From: Archangium sp.
GTDB lineage: Bacteria > Myxococcota > Myxococcia > Myxococcales > Myxococcaceae
Direction of reading: 5' to 3'
DNA length: 64,000 bases
Assembly: GCA_022843845.1 (NCBI GenBank)
Contig: JALHMW010000011.1
Location: 90,104 to 154,103 of the forward strand
The notes below the pieces were generated by a model. It was not told where the DNA came from. It ran no database searches and saw nothing but the letters and a program-made list of their open reading frames with translations. The translations under genes and the position numbers were made by a program. Of the stretch, positions 17,973 through 26,883 are shown in pieces; positions within the stretch are counted from its first letter, which is position 1; every line of letters begins with the position of its first letter.

Positions 17973-19691
17973 ATGCGCCGACTGCTGAGCGGAGTGGTGG
18001 TGGCTGGGCTGCTGGTCATGGGTTGCCCGATGGAGCCCCCACCACCCCCCCCCCCGCCAGCGCCGCCGCGCGCGTTCCTCACGCTGCCGTCGAACACCGT
18101 GATCGCCCCGACCATCAAGGGGACGGTCACGACGATGGGCTGCAAGAAGGTCGGCCAGGTGCAGATCCTCGAGAGCGGGAACTTCCTGACCGACGCGCGG
18201 TACACGGGCGAGCCCACCACCTGGGAGATTCAGCCCGCGCTGCTCAACCCGATCTACCCGGTGCGCGGGTTCGCCACGCCGCTGTCGTTGTCGGCGAAGG
18301 TCATCTGCGAAGAGGTCAACACCTTCCCCGACGGTGGCTTCTCGACCCGCGAAGGCACCTCGCAGCCCATCAGCCTCACATTCCTGCCGGTCGCCTCGGT
18401 GCGCACCGACATGGGCCGCCAGACCCTGCCCGACACCTTCGTCGCCGAGGGCGGCGTCGCGGGCCAACCAACGACGTTCATCGGCTGCGCCGGAACCACG
18501 ACGGGCCGAGCGCTCATTCGCGTGGACTCGGACGGCAAACTCGTCGCCTTCAACGAGGGGCTGCCGTTCAACTGTGACTTCAGCTCCAACATCACCGATC
18601 GCAACCCGGTCTCAGGCACGCGGTGGCTGTGGATGCCGCAGGTCGGCGCTTTTTCGTTCGACGGCAACCTGAACATCCTCTCGACGACGAGGGGTGAGCT
18701 CACCCGGCTGTCGGTGTCGCCGATCGAGGGTGACGCCTTGATCACCATCGAAGATGTGTCGGCGGGGGCCACCAAGGCTCAGATGAAGCGCATTCGGGCG
18801 CGGCCAGCCATGATGCAGGACCCGATGGCGTGGAGCACGCTCAGGGGCACCTTTGACACCGGCTATCCCGGCGAGTTCAACAGCGACCCCGTCGTCGACC
18901 CCGGCACCCGGCGCGTCTTCACCTCGTCATGGCAGAAGCGCGGCGGCTCGACGACCGGCCTCATCGCGATCCTCGCCTACAGCTACGACACCGGAGCGAT
19001 CGTGAATGAGGTGATTGGGCCGAGCGGGCAACCCGAGGTGCCGGTGATTCTGTCGTTCGACTTTCCCAACCAGGGCAACCGCCCCATCAAGCCGGTCGGG
19101 GCCTTCAAGGAAGATGGCACGGTCTTCTACGCGCCGCTCCTCACGGTCGGCGGAGGCGGCCAGCTCTCGACGACGGTGCTCGCGTGCGCAACGAACGTGT
19201 CGGGGTGTCAGACCACGAACGGTGCGCGCCGGTGGACGAGCCCGACGTTTCAGGGAGAGTTGCTGAACATCGTGCTGTTCTCTCGCGGGAACTTCGTCGG
19301 CCTGGTCGGCCCGTTCGCCAGCTACTTCCTCGGGGCCGGCGATGGCACGGTGAAGAACTTCGGCATCAGCGACCCCAGAGAGCCGCTGCGACCGAGCGGG
19401 AGCCTGATCACCCTCGGCGTCGTCCCCGGCCGGGGCAACGACTTCTTCCTGCTCAACGGCCCGATCCCCAACGGCACGTCGCCGACCTTCCCCACCGAGA
19501 TCATCGCGACCGACGCCCCGCCGAGCGGAGAGCTCTGGAAGTTCTCGATTCAAGGCGGCACGCAGCCGGCCGACTCGCTGTACCTCGCGGTCGACGACAA
19601 CGGCCAGGCGTGGATGCGCGTCGGCGTCGACCAGGTGCGCCCGCTGGGCCTGATGGAGTACCGCAACCAGCGCGGCGCTCAGCGCCCCTGA
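17973..19691 (+). CDS. Large predicted lipoprotein of unknown function
   Basis: 572 aa. The N-terminus RRLLSGVVVAGLLVMGC is a lipobox signal sequence (VMGC, Cys18). It is followed by a proline run encoded partly by eleven consecutive C residues (18045-18055), a slippage-prone tract. The rest is beta-rich with many Gly/Asp/Asn turns and repeated structure suggestive of a beta-propeller (WRLW-like segments such as SGTRWLWMPQVGAFSFDGNL), but no signature is clear enough to name. It begins directly at the stop of the OmpA-like gene and is probably translated with it. Its 3' end overlaps convergent tlyA by 13 bp. Confidence 0.65.
   Translation: MRRLLSGVVVAGLLVMGCPMEPPPPPPPPAPPRAFLTLPSNTVIAPTIKGTVTTMGCKKVGQVQILESGNFLTDARYTGEPTTWEIQPALLNPIYPVRGFATPLSLSAKVICEEVNTFPDGGFSTREGTSQPISLTFLPVASVRTDMGRQTLPDTFVAEGGVAGQPTTFIGCAGTTTGRALIRVDSDGKLVAFNEGLPFNCDFSSNITDRNPVSGTRWLWMPQVGAFSFDGNLNILSTTRGELTRLSVSPIEGDALITIEDVSAGATKAQMKRIRARPAMMQDPMAWSTLRGTFDTGYPGEFNSDPVVDPGTRRVFTSSWQKRGGSTTGLIAILAYSYDTGAIVNEVIGPSGQPEVPVILSFDFPNQGNRPIKPVGAFKEDGTVFYAPLLTVGGGGQLSTTVLACATNVSGCQTTNGARRWTSPTFQGELLNIVLFSRGNFVGLVGPFASYFLGAGDGTVKNFGISDPREPLRPSGSLITLGVVPGRGNDFFLLNGPIPNGTSPTFPTEIIATDAPPSGELWKFSIQGGTQPADSLYLAVDDNGQAWMRVGVDQVRPLGLMEYRNQRGAQRP
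18045..18055. repeat. Homopolymer of 11 C residues inside a lipoprotein gene
   Basis: Eleven consecutive C bases lie 72 bp into the lipoprotein gene, within a proline run just after the lipobox. A change of one base would shift the frame and end the protein early. It is flanked by other CCN proline codons that could have encoded the same residues without a homopolymer. Also a typical place for sequencing or assembly error. Confidence 0.9.
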
Positions 19692-20425
19692 GCGGGACGC
19701 CGGGCGACCAGCAACCCTTCGACGTTCCCTGCGGGGCCTGGCACCGGGCAGTCCATCACGCCGACCACCGAGAGCCCCTGCTCGCGCACGAAGCGCTCGA
19801 TCGCGTCGATGGAGCCTCGGCGCGCTGGCTCGTCACGCACCACTCCCCCTTTCTCGATCTGCGCGGGGCCCACCTCGAACTGCGGTTTCACGAGGGCGAT
19901 CAGCACGCCGCCTGGCCCGAGGCGCGGCAACACGCCCGGGAGCACGAGCTTGAGGGAGATGAAGCTGACGTCGATCACCATCACGCTCACCAGCTCGGGC
20001 AGCTCGTCGTCGGTGAGGTGGCGAGCGTTGACGCGCTCACGGCTGATGACTCGGGCGTCCTTGCGGAGCTTCTCGTGCAGCTGGCCGTAGCCGACGTCGA
20101 TCGCGTGCACACGAATCGCGCCCCTCTGGAGCAGACAGTCGGTGAAGCCTCCCGTGCTCGCGCCGATGTCGGCGCAGATCGCACCCGTCACGTCGACCTC
20201 GAAACGATCGAGCGCGGCCTGGAGCTTGAGCCCGCCGCGCGAGACGAACGGCAGCACCTCGCCCTTGAGCCGCAGCTCTGCCTCGACGGAGACCCGCGTT
20301 CCCGGCTTGTCGACGCGCTGATCGTCCACCACGACCTGGCCCGCGAGGATCAGCGCCTGGGCCCGCGTCCGGCTCTCGGCGAGGCCACGCTCGACGACGA
20401 GCACATCGAGGCGCTCCTTCTTCAT
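19679..20425 (-). CDS. tlyA: TlyA-family RNA 2'-O-methyltransferase (hemolysin A family)
   Basis: 248 aa from ATG overlapping the dxs stop (ATGA). An N-terminal S4 RNA-binding domain (KERLDVLVVERGLAESRTRA, to about residue 60) is followed by an FtsJ/RrmJ-like Rossmann methyltransferase with the SAM site ADIGASTGGFTDCLL, and VKPQFEVG. Known members methylate 16S and 23S rRNA riboses using SAM. Gene order dxs-tlyA after ispA and xseAB is common in Proteobacteria and related bacteria. The end overlaps the convergent lipoprotein gene by 13 bp. Confidence 0.9.
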   Translation of the reverse strand: MKKERLDVLVVERGLAESRTRAQALILAGQVVVDDQRVDKPGTRVSVEAELRLKGEVLPFVSRGGLKLQAALDRFEVDVTGAICADIGASTGGFTDCLLQRGAIRVHAIDVGYGQLHEKLRKDARVISRERVNARHLTDDELPELVSVMVIDVSFISLKLVLPGVLPRLGPGGVLIALVKPQFEVGPAQIEKGGVVRDEPARRGSIDAIERFVREQGLSVVGVMDCPVPGPAGNVEGLLVARRPAQGR

Positions 20426-22158
20426 GGCGCGCCCTGCGACACGAGCGCGTGGCCCGCCTCGCGCAGCCCGTCTGCATGCAGGCCCAGCGCACGCCGTTGC
20501 GCGTTGGCTTCGCCGTGCTTCACGAACGCATCGGCAGGCAGCCCGACGACGCTCACTCGTGGCGACAGCCCTTCCTCCGCGAGCACCTCGAGCACCGCGT
20601 CGCCGAGGCCTCCACGCGGCGACGCCTCTTCGACGACCACCAACGCCCCGCTGTTCGCTGCCTCGCGGAGCAGCGCCCGATCGAGCCGCGCGACATCGCC
20701 TGCGTCGAGCACGCCCCACGAGAGCCCCTGGGCCGCCTCCACCGCCTGGAGGCCGAGCACACCCGACGTCACGAAGACCAGCGACGGCTGTGGGGGGCGC
20801 GCCAACCATCGGCTCGCAGGAGCCGGGACGAGCCCGCCTGGACGCGGCCCTGTGATCACGCCTCGGGGAAACCGAATCGCGGCGGGGCCCGTGCGCTGCA
20901 GAGACCAGTCGAGCAGCTCACCGAGATCCTCGAGGTAGACCGGCGCGGCGATAGCGAGCCCGGGTAATGGACGCAGGAACGACACGTCGAAAGCGCCCTG
21001 ATGGGTCGCGCCGTCAGCGCCGACGAGGCCGGCGCGATCGATCGCGAAGACCACCGGAAGCCCGGGCAGCACGACGTCGTGAACGACCTGATCGTACGCG
21101 CGCTGCAAGAACGTCGAATAGATGCACACCACGGGTCGCGCGCCTGCCTTCGCGAGTCCGGCCGCGAACGTGACGGCGTGCTGCTCGGCGATGCCCACGT
21201 CGAAGACGCGCTCCGGGAACCGGGCCTGGAGCGCCGTGAGCGAGCTGCCCTCCACCATCGCCGGGGTCACCACCACGACCTTCGGATCGATCGCCAGCCG
21301 CGCTTCGAGCAGCCGGGCGAACGCGTCAGACCACGTCGTCTTTCCGGGCCTCGCGCGCACGAGCTTGCCGTCACGGAGCTCGTACGGGCCCATGGCGTGC
21401 CCACGCGTGCGAAGGTCGGCCTCGGCCGGCGCGAACCCCCTGCCCTTCTCGGTGCGCGCGTGCACGACGACGGGCTTCGACGACGCCTTCGCCTCGCGCA
21501 AGACGTCGATCAGGTGGTGCACGTCGTGGCCGTCGATCGGACCGACGTAGACGAAGCCCAGGGACTCGAAGAAGCGGCGCGCGTCGCGCTCGAGCAGGCG
21601 GGCGACCGCGCCCACGTTCTGCGAGATGCTCATGCCGTTGTCGTTGATGACGATGGTGAGGCCGCGCGAGGCCACCGAGGCGTGGTTGAGCCCCTCGAAC
21701 GAGAGCCCACCGGTCAGCGCGCCATCACCGACGATCGCGACGACCTGCCCGGGCGCGTTCGTCACGCGCAGCCCCTCGACGAGCCCGACCGCGACCGAGA
21801 TCGCCGTGCAGGCATGGCCCGCCCCGAAGGCATCGTGCGCGCTCTCGGCGGGGTCGAGGAATGGGGCCACGCCGCCCGCCTGACGCAGCGTCGAGAGCTG
21901 CGCTCGTCGGCCGGTCAGGAGCTTGTGTGCGTAGGCCTGATGGCCGACGTCGAAGACGAGGCGATCGACGGGGCTGTGGAACACCCGATGGAGCGCGACG
22001 ATCAGCTCGACCGTCCCCAGCGACGCGCCGAGATGGCCACCGACGCGGCCGCACACCTCGACGATCGCTTCGCGAACCTCGGCGCACAGCGGCACCAGCG
22101 ACTCGGGCGGGAGCGCGCGCACGTCAGCGGGAGAGGTGATGCGCTCCAACACGCTCAA
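20422..22158 (-). CDS. dxs: 1-deoxy-D-xylulose-5-phosphate synthase
   Basis: 578 aa, somewhat shorter than the usual 620-640. Condenses pyruvate and glyceraldehyde 3-phosphate with thiamine diphosphate in the first MEP-pathway step. Seen: GGHLGASLGTVEL with the active-site His, the ThDP motif GDGALTGG followed by NDNGMSIS, the Glu-bearing DVGIAEQHAVTFAAGLA, and DRAGLVGADGATHQG in the pyrimidine-binding domain, then a transketolase C-terminal domain. The shortening lies mainly in the linker between the first two domains (after EKGRGFAPAEAD). ATGA overlaps on both sides with ispA and tlyA show tight co-transcription. Confidence 0.93.
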   Translation of the reverse strand: MSVLERITSPADVRALPPESLVPLCAEVREAIVEVCGRVGGHLGASLGTVELIVALHRVFHSPVDRLVFDVGHQAYAHKLLTGRRAQLSTLRQAGGVAPFLDPAESAHDAFGAGHACTAISVAVGLVEGLRVTNAPGQVVAIVGDGALTGGLSFEGLNHASVASRGLTIVINDNGMSISQNVGAVARLLERDARRFFESLGFVYVGPIDGHDVHHLIDVLREAKASSKPVVVHARTEKGRGFAPAEADLRTRGHAMGPYELRDGKLVRARPGKTTWSDAFARLLEARLAIDPKVVVVTPAMVEGSSLTALQARFPERVFDVGIAEQHAVTFAAGLAKAGARPVVCIYSTFLQRAYDQVVHDVVLPGLPVVFAIDRAGLVGADGATHQGAFDVSFLRPLPGLAIAAPVYLEDLGELLDWSLQRTGPAAIRFPRGVITGPRPGGLVPAPASRWLARPPQPSLVFVTSGVLGLQAVEAAQGLSWGVLDAGDVARLDRALLREAANSGALVVVEEASPRGGLGDAVLEVLAEEGLSPRVSVVGLPADAFVKHGEANAQRRALGLHADGLREAGHALVSQGAP

Positions 22159-23042
22159 CGCGTGCGCTCCACGGAGTACTCGGCGAGCGCCGCGAGCGGC
22201 CCGGCGATGGGCTCGACGACGCGCACCGAGTCCTTCGCGCGCGCCACCAACTCATGCGCCAGCTGCCGCGACGCTTCGAGGCCGACCACAGCGGGGAACG
22301 TGAACCGGCCAGCCGCCGCGTCAGCGCCTGCGGGCTTCCCCAGCGCGTCGGCTGAGCTGGTGGCATCGAGGACGTCGTCGGCGATCTGAAACGCGAGGCC
22401 CAGATCCTCCCCGTAGCGCTCCGCCGCCTCGAGCGCCGCGGCCGAACCACCCGCCGCCAGCACGCCGAGACGACACGCCGCCTTGATCAGCGCGCCGGTC
22501 TTCATGCGGTGGAGCCGCACCAGGTAGTCCTTCGTCGCGGCCCGATCGTCGGCGATGTCGAGCACCTGCCCACCCACCATGCCGCCCGCACCTGCCGCCA
22601 GCGCGAGGGTGGCCGTCATTCGGGCCCGCGCCGTCGACTCAGCGTCAGGGCCGCTCGACAAGATCGAGAAGGCGTCGGTCGACAACGCGTCGCCCGCGAG
22701 AATGGCCAGCGCCTCGCCGTACACCTTGTGGTTCGTCGGCCGGCCGCGGCGCAGATCGTCGTCGTCCATCGACGGCAGATCGTCGTGGATCAACGAGTAG
22801 GTGTGAATGCACTCGACCGCGCAGGCCCCGTCTTCGGCCATTGTGCCGCCGCCTCCGAGCGCGTCAGCGAAGGCGAGACAGAGCACCGGCCGCAGCCGCT
22901 TCCCGCCGTCGAGCAGGGAGTACCGCATCGATTCGGCGAGCCGCTCGGGAGTCCGCAGCGCGATCACCTGCATGCGATCGGCGAGGAGCCGCTCCACGCG
23001 AGCCTGGGCGGTGGGGAGCCACGAAGACAGATCGAAGGTCAT
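22155..23042 (-). CDS. ispA: Short-chain trans-prenyl diphosphate synthase (farnesyl/geranylgeranyl type)
   Basis: 295 aa from MTFDLSSW; twelve more upstream codons are open but overlap nothing conserved. It condenses isopentenyl diphosphate onto allylic diphosphates. Both aspartate-rich motifs are present: DDLPSMDDDD (first) and FQIADDVLD (second), with LLDGGKRLRP at the substrate-binding lysine/arginine. The residues before the first motif (CIHTYSLIHDD) fit the bacterial IspA-type length control, product probably C15 or C20. Its position between xseB and dxs is typical. Confidence 0.92.
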   Translation of the reverse strand: MTFDLSSWLPTAQARVERLLADRMQVIALRTPERLAESMRYSLLDGGKRLRPVLCLAFADALGGGGTMAEDGACAVECIHTYSLIHDDLPSMDDDDLRRGRPTNHKVYGEALAILAGDALSTDAFSILSSGPDAESTARARMTATLALAAGAGGMVGGQVLDIADDRAATKDYLVRLHRMKTGALIKAACRLGVLAAGGSAAALEAAERYGEDLGLAFQIADDVLDATSSADALGKPAGADAAAGRFTFPAVVGLEASRQLAHELVARAKDSVRVVEPIAGPLAALAEYSVERTR

Positions 23043-23055
23043 GGGCGCCTCGTGT

Positions 23056-23391
23056 TCAGAACGGCACGTCGTCGTCATCGGCGGCTGGCGCCAGCTTCTT
23101 TGGAGGTGCCGGTGCTGGGGGCGCGCGGGTCGCAGCGGTCGAGGGCGCTACGGGCAGCTCCTTCACCTCGATCGGCGCGGTGCGGCCATCTTCCGAGAGC
23201 AGCTGCTCGATGCGCTTCTCGGCGTCGGTCAGCAGGCCTTCACCCTGTTTGACGAGGTTGATGCCCTCGGCGAAGCGCTCGAGCGAGTCCTCCAGCGACA
23301 GCTCGCCACCCTCGAGCGACTCGACGATCGCCTCGAGGCGTTTGACGACCTCGTCGTATTGCACCTTGCCGCCCGTCGCCGTCTTCGCCAC
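23056..23391 (-). CDS. xseB: Exodeoxyribonuclease VII small subunit
   Basis: 111 aa. Residues 10-72 match XseB: YDEVVKRLEAIVESLEGGEL, LEDSLERFAEGINLVKQ, a helical hairpin that coats the large subunit. A C-terminal extension of about 40 residues is Pro/Ala/Lys-rich and ends DDDDVPF, longer than in most XseB proteins. It sits 3 bp after xseA and 13 bp before ispA. Confidence 0.92.
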   Translation of the reverse strand: MAKTATGGKVQYDEVVKRLEAIVESLEGGELSLEDSLERFAEGINLVKQGEGLLTDAEKRIEQLLSEDGRTAPIEVKELPVAPSTAATRAPPAPAPPKKLAPAADDDDVPF

Positions 23392-23394
23392 GTG

Positions 23395-25158
23395 TCACCC
23401 CTCGTCCTTGCCGTCGGCGCGAGACTCGACGCGCACGGCCAGCGAATCGCCCTGATCGAGGCGCACGGTCAACAGATCTCCGCGCTCGACGTCGGCCGCG
23501 CGGCGCACCACGACGCCCTCACGCGCGACGATCGCATAGCCGCGGCCGAGCACCTTGAGGGGACTCAAGGCGTCGAGCCGGGCGCTCAAGGCCGCGAGGC
23601 TCCGGCGCTCCTGCTCGAGACGACGGCGGACGGCCAGCGGCAGCGCGGTGGCGGCAGACTCCACGCGGCGCCTGGCCTCGCGCACGTGGGGCCGCGGGCT
23701 GGTGCGCTCGATCGACAGCCGAAGGCGCGCGAGCCGGGCGCGCTCGTCACGCAGCCGGCGGGTCAGCGAGGTTCGAACACGCGCAGTGAGGGCCGCGAAG
23801 GCGGTGCGACGCTCGGCGACCCGGGTCTGTGGCCGGAGCCGGGCGAGGCGAGCTTCGATCTCGGCGAGGGCGCGCTGACGACTGCGTACGCCACGCTCGT
23901 GAGCGCGGCGCATCTGCTCGCCGAGCTCCGAGAGCCTCAGGCGTCGCGAGGTGAGCTGACGGCGCGGGTCGCCCAGCGTTCCCCGCGCGGCCTGCAGCTC
24001 GTGCCGGGCCTCGAGCACCCGACGCTCGACGGCCTGGGTGAGCCGGCGTCGGGTGGTGCGCAGGCGGTGCAGCACGTCGGCGACGACCGGCACCACGGCC
24101 TCCGCAGCCGCGCTCGGCGTCGGAGCGCGGAAGTCGGCGACCAGATCCGACAGCGTGAGATCGGTCTCATGGCCGATCGCCGAGACCACCGGCACCGGGC
24201 TGTTGAAGATCGCGCGAACCACCCGCTCTTCGTTGAAGGTCCACAGATCCTCCACCGAGCCGCCACCGCGAGTGACGACGATGACGTCGACATCGGTGCG
24301 AGCGAGCCACCGAATCCCACGCGCGACCTCGACGGCCGCGTCGTCGCCCTGCACACGGGCATTGCAGAAGAGCACCGACACGCCGGGGTGGCGGCGATGC
24401 AGCACCTTCAGGAAGTCGCGCCACGCAGCGCCTGAGGAGCTCGTCACCACGCCGATGCGCCGCGGCAGCGATGGGAGGGGACGCCTGGGTTTGATGCGCC
24501 CTTCGCCGATCAACCCCTCCTTCACCAACTTCGCCTTGAGCTGCTCGAACGCCAGGGCCATCGCCCCGACGCCTTCAGGCTCGACCTTCTGCGCGATCAG
24601 GCTGTAGCGGCCCTGCACCTCGTAGATGTTGAGGGCGCCTTCGATGAGCAGCGACAGGCCATCACGGAGCTGGAACCGAAGCGTTCGCGCGAGGGTCTGC
24701 CAGACGCGGATGTCGAGCTGCGCGCCGGCGTCCTTGATGGCGAAGTACAGATGGCCACGGGCGTTGGGCCCGCGAAAGCCAGTCACCTCGCCGCGCACGA
24801 TGAGGCGTGAGAAGCGCGGCTCCATCGTCTCTTTGAGCTGATACGTCAGCTCCGAGACGGTGAGGACCTTCGGCGAAGAGGCCTCCGCGACCGGCTTCCG
24901 CCACGCGGGGACTGACGGGGGTTCGACGGCCGGGGCACCAGGGTTGGCAGGTCGAGCCGCGACCGGCGGAGCGGCACGTGGCGGCGACTGGTCGAGCGTA
25001 GGGACTGACGCGCGCTCCACGACGCCCAGAGGCCGTGGCGCAAGTGGCGGTGCGACCTCAGGCCTCGCCGGTCGCGCAGCAACTGACGGAGCGGCACGTG
25101 ACGGCGGCTCGTCCGGTGCGGGACCGGGCGGCGCACCAAAGAGATCGGCCTGCTTCAT
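23395..25158 (-). CDS. xseA: Exodeoxyribonuclease VII large subunit with Pro/Ala-rich N-terminal extension
   Basis: 587 aa, longer than the usual 400-450. The extension (residues 1-95) is Pro/Ala-rich and holds a duplicated segment (RAAPSVAARPARP at 21 and RAAPPVAARPANP at 61). Then come the OB-fold (LTVSELTYQLKETME, VTGFRGPNARGHLYF), the catalytic domain (RIGVVTSSSGAAWRDFL, VVTRGGGSVEDLWTFNEE, VVSAIGHETDLTL, APTPSAAAEA) and a long Arg-rich coiled coil. With XseB it degrades single-stranded DNA to oligonucleotides. ATGA overlap with the upstream FHA gene. Confidence 0.92.
   Translation of the reverse strand: MKQADLFGAPPGPAPDEPPSRAAPSVAARPARPEVAPPLAPRPLGVVERASVPTLDQSPPRAAPPVAARPANPGAPAVEPPSVPAWRKPVAEASSPKVLTVSELTYQLKETMEPRFSRLIVRGEVTGFRGPNARGHLYFAIKDAGAQLDIRVWQTLARTLRFQLRDGLSLLIEGALNIYEVQGRYSLIAQKVEPEGVGAMALAFEQLKAKLVKEGLIGEGRIKPRRPLPSLPRRIGVVTSSSGAAWRDFLKVLHRRHPGVSVLFCNARVQGDDAAVEVARGIRWLARTDVDVIVVTRGGGSVEDLWTFNEERVVRAIFNSPVPVVSAIGHETDLTLSDLVADFRAPTPSAAAEAVVPVVADVLHRLRTTRRRLTQAVERRVLEARHELQAARGTLGDPRRQLTSRRLRLSELGEQMRRAHERGVRSRQRALAEIEARLARLRPQTRVAERRTAFAALTARVRTSLTRRLRDERARLARLRLSIERTSPRPHVREARRRVESAATALPLAVRRRLEQERRSLAALSARLDALSPLKVLGRGYAIVAREGVVVRRAADVERGDLLTVRLDQGDSLAVRVESRADGKDEG
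24940..25098. repeat. Imperfect direct repeat in the xseA N-terminal extension
   Basis: Two copies of about 39 bp (24940-24978 and 25060-25098) lie 120 bp apart and encode RAAPxVAARPAxP. The identical core CGGAGCGGCACGTG occurs at 24967-24980 and 25087-25100. This suggests internal duplication of low-complexity coding sequence. Confidence 0.65.
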
Positions 25159-26870
25159 TGCCGCTGCAGTTCCTCGAGCCGCGACTTCGCCTTCTCGTGA
25201 TCGGTGTCGCCCGGCGGCGTCATCATGATCACGTCCTTGAAGAGGCGCCCGGCTTCATCGGGGCTGGTCTCGCGCAGCTGATAGCCGCGCAGGTAGATGT
25301 CGTGCGCCTGCGAGCGGGCCTCCTGGATGATGGCGTTCGCGCCGGGGTGGCCGGGGTCGACCTCGAGCACCGTCTGCGCCTTCTGAATCGCGGTCACCCA
25401 GTTGCGCACCGTCTTCGCGTTCGAGGCTTCTTTGTAGAAGACGGTCGCGAGGCGGGTGCGGAGCTGCTTGGAGAGATCGCTCGAGTTGCCGCCGGCGATC
25501 TTCTTGTCCAGCACGTAGAGGTTCTTGAGCTCGACCGACGACAGGTTCTCGAGGTTCTTGTTCCTGGCGTCGAACTCCTTGATCTGCGACTCGAGCGCCC
25601 GGCACTGGGCGTTCTTCGCCGCACAGGCCTGCGCCAGCGACATCGCGCCCGACTGATCGCCGTTGCGGAAGCGCTGCATCACCTCGAGGTGCGGCGTCTC
25701 GGGGATGGGCGGCGGCAGGTTCGGGTTCTTGATGCGGTTGATGTTGTCTTCCGACTGCCGCTTGATGTCCGGGGCTTCACGATCTTCGGGCCGCGCAGCG
25801 AGCACGTCTTCTGCCATCGCCTTGACCTGCTCCATCGCGGCGAGATCGCGCGGGCTGGCGGACAGGCGCTTGCGGGCGTCGACGACCTTCTCGCCCAGCT
25901 TCACCTCGAGCTGCTCCTTCAGCTCGTTCTCGCGCTTCTCCATCATCGTGTTCTTGATCCGGGCGAGTGCCGCAGCCGCCCTGGCGAGCTGGTCGGCCTT
26001 CAAGGCCGCCTGAGCTTCGTCGAGGGCCTGCTCGTTGGGGATCTCGGTGTTCGCGCGCTCGAGGTAGGTGGCGATCGACTTCGACGAGAAGTTCGGCGCG
26101 AACTCGACGATCTGCTCGAGGCGCGCTTTGGCTTCGACCCACTTCCCGTCCTTGGTGAGGTTCTTCGCTTCCTGGAAGGCGGTGGTCAGCTCGGCTTCCT
26201 GCGCCTGCTGGGCCCTCAGGATCTCGATGCGCGCCTTCTCCTGCTTCTGCGCAATGGCGCGGTAGCCGACGCCAAGCGCCATCAGCACGGCGAGGCTGGT
26301 GCCAGCGACGATCAACAGGCGGCGGCGCTTCTTCGCAGCGACGGCAGGATCATCTGAGTTGCGCGACGTGCGCACGGGGCGGGCACGGGCTCCAGGCGCA
26401 GGGGCTCCGGTGCGAGCGGTTCGAACCGGCGGGCGACGAGGCGACGCAGCCAGCGCATCACCCTGCCCGGCCGAACCGTCGGCGAACTCAAACTCACTGT
26501 CACCGAGCGTGATGACGTCACCAGGAGCGAGGGGCTGCTCCTCGGAGATCTGCTCACCGTTGACGATGGTGCCGTTGCCCGAGCCGAGATCCGACACCGC
26601 CCAGCCATCGGCCGTCTTGCGAACGAGCGCGTGTTTGCGGCTGACCGAGGTGTCGGGCACCGAGACGGTGGCGTCGGCCGCGCGGCCGATCGTCACCTCG
26701 TCACCCGAGAGCAGGAACTCCTGACCCGAGGCCGGGCCCGCGGAACAGACGAGCTTCGCGGACGGCCGAGCAGCAGGCGACACACCGGTGCGCCGAGGGC
26801 GCGTACCCGCTGCGGGCTGTTGGCCGGTGGCTCGGGCTCGTGCTGGTGGGTTCTTCGACCGAGGGGGCAT
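25155..26870 (-). CDS. FHA-domain membrane protein with helical repeat region
   Basis: 571 aa from ATG at 26870 (AGGAAA upstream). A basic Pro/Arg-rich start is followed by an FHA domain (about 35-125) with VTIGRAADATVSVPD, SVSRKHALV and DLGSGNGTIVNGE, the residues that bind phosphothreonine. A second basic linker leads to one transmembrane helix (LLIVAGTSLAVLMALGVGYR) and then about 360 residues of charged helices resembling TPR. FHA domains read Ser/Thr-kinase output, which is abundant in myxobacteria. The position directly after tadC suggests a link to the Tad apparatus, as FHA proteins are often near tad genes; that is inference. Confidence 0.8.
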   Translation of the reverse strand: MPPRSKNPPARARATGQQPAAGTRPRRTGVSPAARPSAKLVCSAGPASGQEFLLSGDEVTIGRAADATVSVPDTSVSRKHALVRKTADGWAVSDLGSGNGTIVNGEQISEEQPLAPGDVITLGDSEFEFADGSAGQGDALAASPRRPPVRTARTGAPAPGARARPVRTSRNSDDPAVAAKKRRRLLIVAGTSLAVLMALGVGYRAIAQKQEKARIEILRAQQAQEAELTTAFQEAKNLTKDGKWVEAKARLEQIVEFAPNFSSKSIATYLERANTEIPNEQALDEAQAALKADQLARAAAALARIKNTMMEKRENELKEQLEVKLGEKVVDARKRLSASPRDLAAMEQVKAMAEDVLAARPEDREAPDIKRQSEDNINRIKNPNLPPPIPETPHLEVMQRFRNGDQSGAMSLAQACAAKNAQCRALESQIKEFDARNKNLENLSSVELKNLYVLDKKIAGGNSSDLSKQLRTRLATVFYKEASNAKTVRNWVTAIQKAQTVLEVDPGHPGANAIIQEARSQAHDIYLRGYQLRETSPDEAGRLFKDVIMMTPPGDTDHEKAKSRLEELQRQ

Positions 26871-26883
26871 CGACGACTGTTTC

